From NCBI GenBank assembly GCA_014529385.2, contig CM043963.1:70336912-70400911 (forward strand): a stretch of DNA of 64,000 nucleotides, written 5' to 3'. The notes under the pieces are model-generated. The model saw nothing but the letters and a program-made list of their open reading frames with translations, did not search any database and was not told where the DNA came from. The stretch is from Adiantum capillus-veneris (Eukaryota; Streptophyta; Polypodiopsida; Polypodiales; Pteridaceae). Position 1 is the first letter of the stretch; each line of letters begins with the position of its first letter. Positions 10,303-21,448 of the stretch are shown piece by piece. The position numbers and the translations under genes are program-made.

Positions 10303-10842
10303 ACAAAGGGGCAGAGAAATTTTGTGTAATCCTATCACAGCAGCAAGTTTATGAACCTTTTTGGTTGTTTCCTTGGGGCTTTCAAGCATTCACCTGGTTT
10401 CCATCACAATGCCGTTAATGCTTTTCGTTTTGCCATTAAGATGGAGCCTTAACCGCATCACGTTATTACTCGAGCTTCTGATCATCCCTCTTTTTGACAA
10501 TTTCATCTGCAAGTGCGGACCAGGTCATTTTCTTCTCACTATAGTTATGGAGGATAAAGATGCGTTGGATCCAAACCGAGAATATCTCTTTGTTGAGGAG
10601 CCTCAGTCTGTTTTGCCGATTGGGATTCTTGGACTATGCAATCATATTGAGTTCTTGCCTATTCAAAGGCTTAAGGCGTTGCAAGTAGGACAGTGTTTTA
10701 CTCCACTTTTGAGGCATGTAAGGTCATGGTTTGGCCTAGCACCTGCTTCAAGAAATGTACGGATGCAGCACCTAGTGGTTTTCTCACAGTTTTTTCAGTA
10801 TTCCTCTCACCGAGACGGTGAGCGGTCTTGTGACGGGCAACC
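10303..10842 (+). other. Unrecognised 3' internal region of the gag-pro element
   Basis: From 10361 a 210-codon frame runs on into the 3' LTR (to 10993). Its part before the LTR shows a hydrophobic start (residues 1-50) and then a charged stretch with FVEEPQSVLPIGILGLCNHI. Another frame just upstream (about 10335-10450) also looks coding-like. I recognise neither. It could be more captured host sequence or an old non-coding tail. Near 10810 there is a small perfect hairpin, CACCG-AGA-CGGTG. Confidence 0.4.
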
Positions 10843-11429
10843 TGTAGCAGGGCTACAATGTCACTTCACAAGACATACAGTTGGACAGTGGGTTACACTG
10901 GGACTGGTTCACACTGGACGGACCCTCTGGACGGACGTCCGGTCTGGGAGTGACACATGGCAGGGTACCTACCGACGACCGACGGTGGCCTAGTGGACCT
11001 CGTGGCCAGGTCACCACATGGCTGACATTTATGAGCCGTTGGTGGCTCTTTACGATGGTACATATGAGTAGTAGCGGTCGGTTATCTTATCATTTTTTCT
11101 TCACCTTTGGTCCAGCATCGTCGAGAGGAGAGTGAGTCTTACACAGAGCACTGCTTCACCATCCCTGCACATCTGAGCCTCGACACCCCCATTTGTACCT
11201 GTGAGTCCTGGGCTGGAGCTGAGTGTGCTGCCACGCCAGAGTCTTGTACATGGTTATTTGAGCTAGTCGAGTCCACATGTTCTGGTCTAGTGTTGTGTTT
11301 CTGTGGTTATCCATTGTTTATGTGTTTCATTCTGTTGAGAGAGTTCCATTTGTTTGAGTGAGATTGTCACGCACATTGCACTGAGGGGCACCCACACTGT
11401 AGAGAGCACGACACATTATCCGCGCTACA
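10843..11429 (+). repeat. 3' LTR of the gag-pro element
   Basis: 587 bp with intact TGTAGC...GCTACA ends. Followed by CACAC (11430-11434), matching 4963-4967. Confidence 0.93.
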
Positions 11430-11493
11430 CACACACACACATCTTGTAGGCATTTGGAGTTCAACAAAGAGATAGCTGATGCTACTATGCTTT

Positions 11494-11496
<3 letters not shown>

Positions 11497-11535
<39 letters not shown>

Positions 11536-11537
11536 GA
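11497..11537. repeat. (GA)n microsatellite
   Basis: About 40 bp of GA repeats with one interruption (gagata), 70 bp past the 3' LTR. Confidence 0.9.
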
Positions 11538-11665
11538 GGGGACATTCCTGAGCTGACCTTCATCTGTGCCAAACACGTGTCTGTGACACGAGTACAAAAG
11601 ACGAGGGACGTCCAAACACAGACAGAGAGAAATATCTCCTCCCTTCCCACGCTCAGAATCCTAGT

Positions 11666-11986
11666 ATAAATTCCCAAAATGCCCTTCAAATTTTCCAAAA
11701 TTCCCAAAGATAAAAAAATTGTAGCTTTTCATAAGAAGACTGATTGTCTATTATACAAGATGCTTCATTATCTTTAGTCGTAATTGCCTTTAGTGCGAGG
11801 TAATTTGTCTTAAATCACATGCTAAGCAAGCAAAAACGGATCTCAATTGTCAAAAAGGAATAAAGATTAGAAAATCTTGAACAAATCAAACCAAAATAGA
11901 TACAAGGGTATTTTGGGAATTTTTGAACTCGAAGGGGTGTGTTGAGAATTTTCACAAATTAGAGGGGTATTTTGGTAATTATCCCG
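11666..11986. mobile_element. MITE-like element, copy A
   Basis: About 320 bp, AT-rich, with imperfect inverted ends: left aaattcccaaaatgccc, right ggggtattttggtaattatc. Its interior is the reverse complement of 30184-30682; both share the block that reads, on the minus strand here, gacaattgagatccgttttt and the neighbouring tctattttggtt. No protein is encoded. The superfamily is not determined and the target duplication is unclear. Confidence 0.7.
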
Positions 11987-12984
11987 TAACTTAATAAGAG
12001 AGAGAGAAATATGTACATGGCATTGCTTGCAAGTGGAAAGAAGTTTTCTTTTGTCTAAGCTTAGTTATATACAAACTTTTTACTTTTTCTTTTCCCAGAG
12101 TGAGGTATCTTGTGAGATTCCTATTAAAAAGACATAGGTACATACCCTAATGAGTGATCTTTGTTTTGTTGATGAAAGACATGCACACTCTAAACATGAT
12201 TGAAATTGAAACAGTGCACCTATCCTAAATTTATTATGCAAATTACATGGTCAAGAAATTTCAAAAACAAATCACATGACCAAGAAAATTCAAAAGAGAT
12301 ATTGTGGTGTATGTCTCTCCCACTATAAAAACCTAGGACAACCCAAGATTCGAACACAAGCGCTTTTAGCCCCAATGTAAGATTGTGTTATGAACCATGG
12401 ATCTAAACACCAAGAAGAGTAGACTTTTTTGGCTCCCTAGACAAAATGTAATGCTCGCATATCATGTCTACAAGCATGTATAAATAACAATAGTGACAAC
12501 TTCCCCTTCCTAAGCACCAAGGATCATAATGCACAAAGAAATTTTCTTTTTCAAGCTCACAATAAAGTGGAGCTATGCTATTTTAAAGCATTTTATGAAG
12601 TAATGCAACAGACTCAAAACATCATACGAGCTGTACGATGGTTTTTATAGAGAGAAGATTCAATTAGGACTTCCCAATCTAGGAAAAATAAAAATTCTTT
12701 TAAAGCAGCTTAAGTGTGTAAGTGAGGGGTGAGTTTAGAAAATGCAAAGACCCATGAAGGTGGAAATCCAAAAGACTTTTTTTGTCCATATAAAGAGGTG
12801 ATCTACTTCACATTTGCGTATTTGTGTTTTTCTTCTCCTTTATTTTCTCTTTAGCGTATTCTTCTATTTAAAGTGTCATTGCACTATATACTTGCGCTAT
12901 GTAGGTAGTGACTATATTTTTTTGGCCATTATCTTACATTAAAAGATTCAAGCAAGACATACCATAGTTGCATTGAACAAGTGT
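11987..12984. other. AT-rich spacer
   Basis: No gene recognised. At 12325-12400 a minus-strand stretch reads like a tRNA-type internal promoter box (tgttcgaatcttgggt), so a decayed tRNA-derived SINE is possible. The plus-strand motif ctataaaaacc at about 12324 may be chance. Confidence 0.4.
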
Positions 12985-13600
12985 TGTAATGGAATATGAC
13001 TAATAACATTGATTGTAGCGGAAATAAAGTAACAATTGTGAGAATTCTTAAAGAGCAAAAGGAGAGTATTGATTAAACGATAGCAAAATGAACATTATTC
13101 TTAGTTAGCTTGGCATCATGAACAATACTTGCAAAAGAGAGAGAGAATTAGAGAAATTGACAACCGTTGAAGACCGGGTTTACTTGGAGCCAGTCCTCCC
13201 TCCAAAAGGCTTCTGTATTATAGATTCTCCCTTGAAGAGAGACTTGGTGCAATACATACTTTGTGTTCATTGAGACCTTATTGATGCCATGCAGATGGTA
13301 AGCTTCATGCACCAATATTATGCTTATAACTAACTTGCAAAAACATTAACTTGTCCTTGGCCTCCGTGAGTGCGCGTGTGCGCGAATGCGTGCATGTGTG
13401 GTGCATACAGAGAAAGGGGAGAAGCACGAGACCGTGTGGGTGGAGTAACCTCTCAGGAACTAGTGAGTGAGGAGCTCCTTATTCTTATGTATACAAATAA
13501 TAAGGGAAGTGTACACATGGTAAGCAGGCGATCGAACATTGAACGTCCGGCCCGGACAAAAAGCCGCAGCGCCTTTACCCCAATAACTCCCACTTAAAGA
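12985..13600 (-). repeat. LTR remnant of the chromovirus-like family
   Basis: 12985-13320 aligns with the start of the LTR at 50956-51290 (shared words tgtaatgga, gttagcttggcat/gttaacttggcat, ctgtattatag, agagagacttggt). 13362-13590 aligns with 34108-34330 (shared gaggagctccttattctt and agggaagtgtacacatggt). It is a solo or truncated LTR with no adjacent primer-binding site, so it joins two blocks found separately in the other copies. Confidence 0.7.
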
Positions 13601-14372
13601 CTATGCGCCGATAAGTGATACCTACCAGGCTAAACTACTAGTATGTACAAGAAACTAGGTGAGAGACTCTATCATGTTAATGTCAGTCACCGTACGACTG
13701 ACAATCCATGCTACAAATTCTCCCACTGCAGCTGCTAGATTGGGCCTCGACACTAACAAGTCGAACATGAGACGCCTAGACATTGACAAAATATTCGCAA
13801 ACATGGTTGTACTTGCCTCCCCTGCGCTATCTGCAATCACTGCATCATCGGGACTACCCATTGTGTATGGATGTGTCAACACCGAAACTGGGAAACCTAC
13901 GTCCCTTTCACCCATAGGCAAAACTGTGCATCCTGGAACCAACTCATCAGACTTAACATGAGCATATAAAAAAACTCCATATATGTCAGCTTTATCTGTG
14001 TCTCTAGGAGCAGACATGCTCTACCTCTATCTGCACAAAGTCTGACAACACATGTTGTGTCTTACTAGAGCATTGTCGCTTTACCTCTGTCTCTACAGAG
14101 TCTACCTGCACAACTATATGCTCTGCCTTTTGAGCATGATGGAGATCGCTAGCAAAAGAAACACGTCTCGTCTCTCGATGAACGCATGCCAGCAACAAAA
14201 TCGACACTACGTCGTCTTGAACCTCAGACACATGCATAGGATATATCAGGCCACTACGGGCTCTTCTAGCAATCACTAGTGAATCGCAATGCATCTGGAA
14301 AGACTGCTCTCTAAGAAGTATCTAACAACCAAAGTCTGCTAACTGTCTCACTAAGATCAAGCTCTATCTCAG

Positions 14373-14717
14373 CTAAGGAACGTAGTGTACATATCGTAGC
14401 GTGTATGATACACCACTGGGCAAAGACAAACAAACATCTCCTACACCCTCTATGTCAAACGTCGAACCGTCAGCCAAGAGTAGACAACCAGAACTCCCCC
14501 TAGAGAAGTCGTTAAACCAGTCATGATGCGGTGTGACATGGAAAATTGCATCCTCATATGGTAACCGACGTGGAGAAATGTCACTGCTCAAAGACATGTA
14601 ATCGAGAGGAATGCTAAAGGCAAATGTGACATCACCGTCACTTGCATATGAAGCCACTGCTCTAACATGTGTCAAAACCTCATGTGTACCATGCATAGAT
14701 CTCCATTGCTGTCTCAT
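14373..14717 (-). pseudogene. Ty1/copia gag end and protease fragment
   Basis: The segment FHVTPHHDWF, then GCLLLADGSTFDIEGVGDVC and the end RYVHYVP are the copia aspartic-protease pattern (SxHMTPxxxWF ... G.GD....V..VP). The catalytic D-S-G triad that should sit just before FHVTP is replaced by EDAI, so the protease is dead. No intact integrase follows downstream (lower coordinates). Confidence 0.7.
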
Positions 14718-14879
14718 ACGCCTGAAACAACGGCACCTAATGTGCCATGTGTGACCACAATCCCAACATCATACATATCCACAAGAACGAGACCTCCATC
14801 TCTCATTGTCACACATATCTGCTGCCATAAGCGAATGCCAAAATGACAACAAAGTCAGAGATCACTCAACCACTACACA

Positions 14880-16958
14880 ATCATGAAAACCATGACCAAT
14901 CGCATCAAAATCGATGCTCACATATGAATTAAAAAACTCCACAATCTGATCTGCAAACATAAATTGGGACAAACTGCTCAACCTAGCGTAAAGCGCATAA
15001 CCACATACACAAGTAGAGAGCAAACTAGCTCAAAACGCATCCCACAAGAGAAATCGCCTACAATAATCAGCAAAAACATGTGAAACCTATGACTAGCAAA
15101 TTCTGTAGTCACATAAGCATACGTAATCCTCACTCCTACGAGAGCGGGTACGAGAACACCAAACCGTGTCCAAACTGACAAAAGATGTCAAAGTGGGAGT
15201 CATGCTAAACCACTAAACCATCAGAGAGTAAACCACAAATACGTATAAACCATGGTGAGAATCTGAAAAATTTGGAAGAGTTCCCCCTGAAAATTGAGCA
15301 AAAATTTAAAAAATCTCACCAAGTATGCATGAAAATAGACACATAGTGTCTCAGTAGAAAATTCCACAAATGACACACATAGCACTGCCAAAACCCTGGC
15401 TAAATAGCTCTCTTCTGACCGAGTGGATTTATGGACGTATACCTGTCCAAAAGCACATGTAAACCTATGAACCTGCTACCTGCGAGCTATACCAAAGTCA
15501 AATTGTATCCGCATAATGCATACATAGTATGAAATTGCACAAGACCATGACAAAAGCTCTTTCGAATGCTCCACAGAGTCGTATATGAGCACTACATGTG
15601 CCACATAAGCTGTATTGCAAAGACTGTGCAACCTATGAGCAAAACCATTGTGAAAGTGGCAAACACTACCTCATCAATCGGTAGACACATCTATCAAAAA
15701 CACATACCAAGAGTTGAGCCTGCTCGAGGAAAAAACCCTCTCTGAAATGGACCGTTGGAGCCGTATGTGTCAATATGTACCGTCAAAACCAAAAATTGGA
15801 GAAATGCCAAAGCTAAAACGTCGTGGAGACTACGTCGGAGCCGGGCCACTCCGGATGGGGGCTAGAGGACAGTCGATGCCGCTCTCGCTCTATGGTCTCC
15901 TTCTGTGTCGAGATCGCAAAAGGATCATGAAAACCATGACCAATCGCATCAAAATCGATGCTCACATATGCATAAAAAAACTCCACAATCTGCTATCTTC
16001 AAACATAAACTGGGACAAATTGCTCAACCTAGCGTAAAGCGTATAACCACATACACAAGTAGAGAGCAAACTAGCTCGAAACACATCCCACAAGAGAAAT
16101 TGCCTACAATAATCAGCAAAAACCTATGAAACCTGTGACTAGCAAAGTCTGTAGCCACATAAGCATACATAATCTTCACTCCTATGAGAGTGGGTACGAG
16201 AACACCAAACCGTGTCCAAACTGACAAAAGATGTCAAAGTGGGAGTCATGCTAAGCCATTAAACCATCAGAGAGTAAACCGCAAATACGTATAAACCATG
16301 GTGAGAATCTTAAAAATTTGGAAGAGTTTCCCCTGAAAATTGAGTAAAAACTCAAAAAAACTCACCAAGTATGCATGAAAATAGACACTTAGTGTCTCAG
16401 TAGAAAAATCCACAAATGACATACATAGCACTGCAAAACCCTAGCTAAATAGCTCACTTTTGACCGAGTGGCTTTATGAACGTATACCTATCCAAAAACA
16501 CATGTAAACATGTGAACCTGCTACCTGCGAGCTATACCAAAGTCAAATTGTATCCGCATAATGCATACATAGTATGAAATTGCACAAGACCATGACAAAA
16601 GCTCTTTCGAATGCTCCACACAATCGTATATGAGCACTACATGTGCCACATAAGCTGTATTGCAAAGACTGTGCAACCTATGAGCAAAACCGTTGTGAAA
16701 GTTGCAAACACTGCCTCATGAATCGGTAGACACATCTATCAAAAACACCTACAAGGAGTTGAGCCTGCTCGGGGGAAAACCCCACTCTGAAATGGACCGT
16801 TGGAGCCGTATGAGTCGATATGTGCCGTCAAAACCAAAAATTGGAGAAATGCCAAAGCTAACGTCGTGTAGACTACATCGGAGCCGGGCCACTTTGGATG
16901 GCGGCTAGAGGACAGCCGATGCCGCTCTTGCTCTATGGTCTCCTTCTGTGTCGAGATC
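14880..16958. repeat. Tandem direct duplication of about 1,044 bp
   Basis: Unit 1 at 14880-15923 and unit 2 at 15924-16958 align throughout: both begin atcatgaaaaccatgacc or its continuation, share tcaacctagcgtaaagcg, and end ttctgtgtcgagatc (15901-15915 and 16944-16958). Differences are scattered point changes. The duplication lies within the outer copia interior and has no visible ORF of its own. Confidence 0.92.
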
Positions 16959-17176
16959 AGGAAATTGTCATTTATGAGGTCTTCCACCGCTGGGCGGAAG
17001 TATGCTAGTTGAATAGCTGCCTGATCGGTGTTGAAATGAATGCGCCGAGCTGTCAATGCTCAAAGCCAGTACTGAGCCATTGATACCGAGTCATAGAGTA
17101 AAAACACGGAGAGTCAATGCCATAAAGAGTGTCGCCAAAACTGAGGTTCCAAATCAATGTCGAAAGCTGATGTCGA

Positions 17177-17261
17177 TGTTAGGAAATATGACGTAGCTAA
17201 GTAGGTAATTGAGTAGTTTACTTAATGGAGAGAGATAATTTTTGCACATGAGAGATTATAG

Positions 17262-17295
<34 letters not shown>

Positions 17296-17341
17296 AACAG
17301 GATATACATGTTAGAGAGAGAGAGAGCACACCCGATATAGA
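17177..17341 (-). repeat. 3' part of the outer copia LTR
   Basis: Read on the minus strand it runs from tatatcgggtgtgc through CT tracts to ...CCTAACA at 17177, a typical LTR end and an inverted match to the TGTTA start at 21449. It directly abuts the nested copia LTR at 17342. Its 5' part appears to be 21449-22006. Confidence 0.65.
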
Positions 17342-17568
17342 TGTTGGAATTAGGGTTGCAGAGAAACGCACACAGCCTGGAGAAGACAAAGGAAGCTCAA
17401 GGCACACAATAGAGAGTGTGTTACTTAGTGTGCAATGGAAAGATTGATAGCCCTAGAGTGATGGCCGTATATACAATGCTCAGGGGAAAAAACCTCCTAA
17501 AGAGGGAAAAAATTCCCCGGCGGTCCTAGTGTGTTCACACACATCACTACCACATGTATATGGTAACA
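17342..17568 (-). repeat. 3' LTR of the inner copia element
   Basis: 227 bp; the reverse complement is nearly identical to 22007-22233, with TGTTACCA...CCAACA ends. On the minus strand it is preceded by the polypurine tract CCAAGGGGGATT (17569-17580). The outer flank on the minus strand is TCTAT. Confidence 0.92.
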
Positions 17569-17643
17569 AATCCCCCTTGGAGTGATGCGGTGAACGAGAG
17601 CTGGCACATGAGTAAAGGGAAGTGCCATGCCTTAAGGACATGA

Positions 17644-19802
17644 TCAGTCCACAAAGGGGAGTAAGCCCAAAGCTTTGTGGAAAGCTTCAAGCTTCTCACG
17701 AGACAATCCCTTTGTAAAAAGATCTGCAAGGTTGTCCTGTGTTGGCACATAAGCCAAGCTGATCTCTCCTGCTGAGAGCCTCTCCCTAACATAGTGGTAA
17801 TGCACCTCAATGTGCTTTGTGTGAGCATGAAAAACTGGGTTCCTCGCAACTGCCAATGCACTCTGACTGTCAGTGTAGGTAGTGTTGGCAGTGTCCTGTC
17901 CAACACCCAAATCAACCATAAGGCGTCTGAGCCATACACACTCAACTGTAGCCGTGAAGACTGCCCTGTACTTAGCCTCACAACTCGAAGTGGCCACAGT
18001 AGGTTGCTTCTTGATCAACCATGATATGCATGAACTGCCAAGCATGAAACAAAAACCACTTCTGGACACTCGCATGTCAAAACAACCAGCCCAATATGAG
18101 TCCGAAAAAGCATGTAACTCCTGCAACAATGATCCCCCTTGGGATAAAACAAGCCAAGATGTAAAGTGCCACTAAGGTAGCAGAAAATCCTCTTGACAGC
18201 TTGCCAATGGTTAGACCCTGGGCTATGCATAAATCTGCTGGCCTGTGAGACTACAAATTGAATATCCGGCCTCATGTTGCATACATAAATGAGGCAACCA
18301 ATAGCACTTTGGTAAAGAGTGACATCAGCAGGATCTCCAGCATCATGTAGACTCAACTTCAAACCTGTTTCCATGGGAGTGGCAATAGGTTTGCAATCCT
18401 CAAGTCCAAACTTACATAGCAATGTCTCTATGTAACTTTTCTGACACAAGGCAATACCACCATTACACTGCTTAGTGTGTATACCCAAGTAATGATGCAA
18501 CAGCCCCAAATCTTTCATCTTGAAAGTAGCATTCAGATCAGCCTTAAATTCAGCAATATGTCTCTCATTTGGTCCAATGATCAGCAAATCATCGACATAA
18601 AGAACCACAATGAGAAGTACATCACCCTCACGCTTTACATACAATGTGCTTTCTGTTGGACTGTTATTACAAAAGCCTCGTTTAACCAAATGAGTGTTAG
18701 CTTTCTCATACCAAGCACAAGGAGATTGCTTCAACCCATACAAAGCCTTCGTACATTTGCACACTTTCTCCTCTTGTCCTTTTATGACAAAACCGCGAGG
18801 CTGCGTTACATAAACTTCCTCAAATATGTCACCATTCAAGAAAGCAGTAACAATGTCTGATTGATGTGCATCCCAATCAAAATGAGCTGCCAATGGACAT
18901 AGAAAACGCATAGTAGTCATACGACAAGTGGGAGCAAAAGTCTCTTCATAAACAATGCCTTTTTCCTATGCATAACCCTTTGCAACAAGTCAAGCCTTAT
19001 GGCAATCAATCTCACCATCCGGCTTGCGTTTCAACTTGTAAATCCACTTCATACCAATGAAATTTTTGCCAGGAGGCAAATCACATAAAGTCCATGTGTC
19101 ATTTTCTATAAGTGCATCATATTCTGATTGCATGGCATCCATCCAAATTTTTGAATTTTGTGCTTCATCAAAAGAGAGAGGCTCCTCAACATCATGTAAG
19201 CTAGACACAGCCAAAGCATAACAATCCGATGCATAAGATGCATGGCGAGAGCCTGAACGAGTACGACTAGACAAAGGTGCATCCAATTTACTGTCACGCA
19301 AAGTGTGCACCAGTCATTTTGGCATACCTCTAGCCTGCTCATTTTCAGCCCTTTCCTCATCAAGTACATCATGTACATCTGCATCAGTAACAATAGACTG
19401 ATCTGTAACATTTTCAGAAACCCCCATAGGCTGTACATTTGCCTCATTGGAACTTACATTCGTATTTCCACCACTAAAAAGAGGCAACAAAGTGTCATAA
19501 ATGTCCTGTGAGCTTACATTATTGTCTCTAGTACATGACAGCAAGGGTTGAACAGAATCTTCCACAAACTACATCCGTGAAACCAGAATACGCTTTGTTT
19601 GCGGATGATATAACCTGTAACCTTTGCTTTCAGCACTATAACCAACAAAAATACATTTGACAGCCTTATCATCCAATTTTCTGCGTTGTGTTTGTGGCAC
19701 TAAAGCATATGCCAAACAGCCAAAAACATGCATGTGCTCAATAGAAGGCTTTCTATCATGCCATGCTTCATATGGAGTAATAGACTGCAAAGCTTTCGTA
19801 GG
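17644..19802 (-). pseudogene. pol: Ty1/copia Pol: integrase C-terminus, reverse transcriptase, RNase H
   Basis: Minus strand. 19802-19569 is the integrase end (ITPYEAWHDRKPS, HVFGCLAYALVP, FVGYS). 19565-18990 is the variable linker to the start of RT (WTLCDLPPG, GMKWIYKLKRKPDGEI). 18965-18140 is the RT core with the catalytic YVDDLLIIG and ALYGLKQSPCAWY. 18129-17644 is RNase H (SCEAKYRAV, TDSQSALAVARNP, ADLFTKGLS). From 19802 to about 18140 a single frame is broken only by stops at 19569, 19314, 18990 and 18966; one frameshift near 18140 separates RNase H. The integrase zinc finger and DDE core are missing: the gene is cut at 19802 where another LTR begins. Pol ends 75 bp before the 3' LTR, as expected. 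Confidence 0.92.
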
Positions 19803-19995
19803 TGTTGGGGTATAAAGCCCAATGTGGTCGCCCAGGTAACTGGGCGGGCTTCCAGGTATGTACACATATTCTTTTGTAAAAACCTAATAAGAACTCACTA
19901 TGCTCTACACATTACAGTAGAGCGAGTTCACCATATCGTCGTGCTCTTCTTCTCGCACTCTCTCTCGCATCGCACTTCCGCTCGTACTCCTTCAA
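19803..19995 (+). repeat. Short copia/TRIM-like LTR
   Basis: Begins TGTTGGGGTATAAAGCCC, ends ...ctccttcaac, about 193 bp, and is followed at once by a methionine-type primer site. It contains the hairpin GCCCAG-GTAA-CTGGGC at about 19830-19845. No second copy or gag follows, so it is a truncated 5' end or a TRIM-type element. Confidence 0.65.
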
Positions 19996-20009
19996 CTAGT
20001 ATCAGAGCT
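19996..20009 (+). promoter_or_regulatory. Primer-binding site, initiator-Met tRNA type
   Basis: Reads tagtatcagagctc, one change from the usual TGGTATCAGAGC core, directly after the LTR end. Confidence 0.6.
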
Positions 20010-21162
20010 CAGATCGAGGCTAGGTATTTCTCACATGGATTTTTTTGATAGCCAGGCTGTAACGATAAAATTTACATATTTGTACTTTTTGATGCACTCT
20101 TTGATGCACTTTCTAGGTCCTATAATGCTATCTCTCTTAAGTTTTAATAATAATTACAGGCCGACTATACATAATTTAAACATCTGCCTCACAATATGGT
20201 TGTGGTAGACCTGAGTTGGGGATCCATTGGCACTGTTATCTGCCTGGGTTGCTAACTATGTTAGTCATTTGGGTAGCGAAAGATCTTGAGTAAAATGTTA
20301 TTACTTGGTTCAAACTTCTTGTCACCACATGGTTTTCTGCAGTTGATGCTGGCCTTTTCACATTTATGGTGGTAGGTGTATGACTATAGCGTATCGCAGT
20401 AAGTTGAGTATATTCACCTTGTAAATTTAGTAATGGGAACTGCTTTTCAACACTTTTTCTCCTTGTTGAATAAATGCATAACTTTTGAATTTAGTGTTAG
20501 TGCTTTACTTTGAACATACTCCAATGCTTTTAAATAGAGCCGTGATCCTCAAGTGAGGTTCTCGGATGAGATTGGGAGTGGACTGGACTTTTGAAAATTA
20601 ATTCAAAATACAAAAGAGATGTTGTCCGATTTTTTCTAGAATTAAAAGATGAAAACATTATCGTAAATTAAGACTCATTCTTTAAACTTAATATTTGATC
20701 TATGTTATGGTGTTAGTTTTTGTTGTAATGTTTGACACCAATAACAAGGGGAGGGAGTCGTTGACACCTGTCTTCCCAAGTAATGCGAGTTTTGACAGGC
20801 TTGTGTTTCTTGGATGGTGATAGGTAAGAGATTATTTTCTTGGGATTACAACAACAACTGCGACAATAACAAAAGATCGTCCACTGTAATAGTTGGATCC
20901 GTCTCCATGTAGATGTAGTGGAAGCTCATCCCAAAGGGTGGACACACAAATATACAACACTAAGATATCAATTTGTAATGATCAAAAATCAAATTTTTGA
21001 TCTAAATGACCGTATTATCCATTAGATACAAAATGCTATATTGGTGTATATGAAATGATAATTGAGGTTTAAAACATGTTGTTTTAAAATATTGTTATTT
21101 AATATATTATTTAATACAATTGTCTAAGTATGGTTCAATTATGAGGGGATTTTCATACTTAA

Positions 21163-21193
<31 letters not shown>

Positions 21194-21448
21194 AATAGGT
21201 GTGTGCGGACACGGGCGAGTAAGCCCGGGATTTCCGCGGCATTGCGTCTGCATCTTTCGGCGGTGTTTTTCTCTTCGACTTTGGTATCGGTCTCAACACC
21301 AATTTTGGCAGTTTTCTTGGTGTTTCAGCATTCTCCTCGGCATTGGAGACTCCCGTCCGGCAGTGGGAGGTGGCTTCGACTGGTAAGTATGGACCCTGAT
21401 TTACCCCTTGTAATTTTTTGTGTAAAAAACGCACATTTATAAGACCCT
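20010..21448. other. Non-coding stretch inside the proposed inversion
   Basis: No gene seen. It holds a (CA)n tract at about 21162-21187 and a GC-richer segment at 21200-21400 without recognisable coding content. If the inversion model is right, this DNA originally lay upstream of the outer copia LTR. Confidence 0.5.

Larger units (their letters stand above)
4968..11429 (+). mobile_element. Complete LTR retrotransposon with gag and protease but no pol, carrying an alpha-tubulin fragment
   Basis: The ends are well defined. Two direct repeats of 587 bp (4968-5554 and 10843-11429) have inverted termini TGTAGC/GCTACA (the first base of the left copy is mutated to C) and are flanked by the 5-bp target duplication CACAC at 4963-4967 and 11430-11434. 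Internal order: primer-binding site, gag, protease, a C-rich minisatellite, an alpha-tubulin fragment, an unrecognised stretch, 3' LTR. No reverse transcriptase, RNase H or integrase is present, so the element must have been mobilised in trans. The clade cannot be fixed without pol; the gag and protease look Ty3/gypsy-like. The LTRs differ at about 21 of 587 positions by eye (about 3.6%). No clear polypurine tract precedes the 3' LTR. Confidence 0.9.
13650..17176 (-). mobile_element. Decayed Ty1/copia internal region (outer element)
   Basis: Minus-strand interior of a copia element whose split LTR lies at 17177-17341 and 21449-22006. It runs from the LTR end at 17177 through about 2.1 kb that is tandemly duplicated to a protease-like segment near 14400. 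The frame at 13655-14017 (120 codons, minus) is not recognised. The region is full of stops and frameshifts. The copia assignment rests on the protease segment and the LTR features. Confidence 0.6.

Noticed and set aside
10361-10993. Envelope-like protein gene in the gag-pro element
   Set aside because: Position and hydrophobic start are suggestive, but there is no signal peptide/TM layout I can support and the frame runs into the LTR.
12325-12400. tRNA gene or SINE from a B-box-like motif
   Set aside because: No matching A box or cloverleaf could be drawn; noted only in the spacer entry.
14880-16958. CRISPR-like or regularly spaced repeat array
   Set aside because: Only two long units of a plant repeat; no short repeats with spacers.
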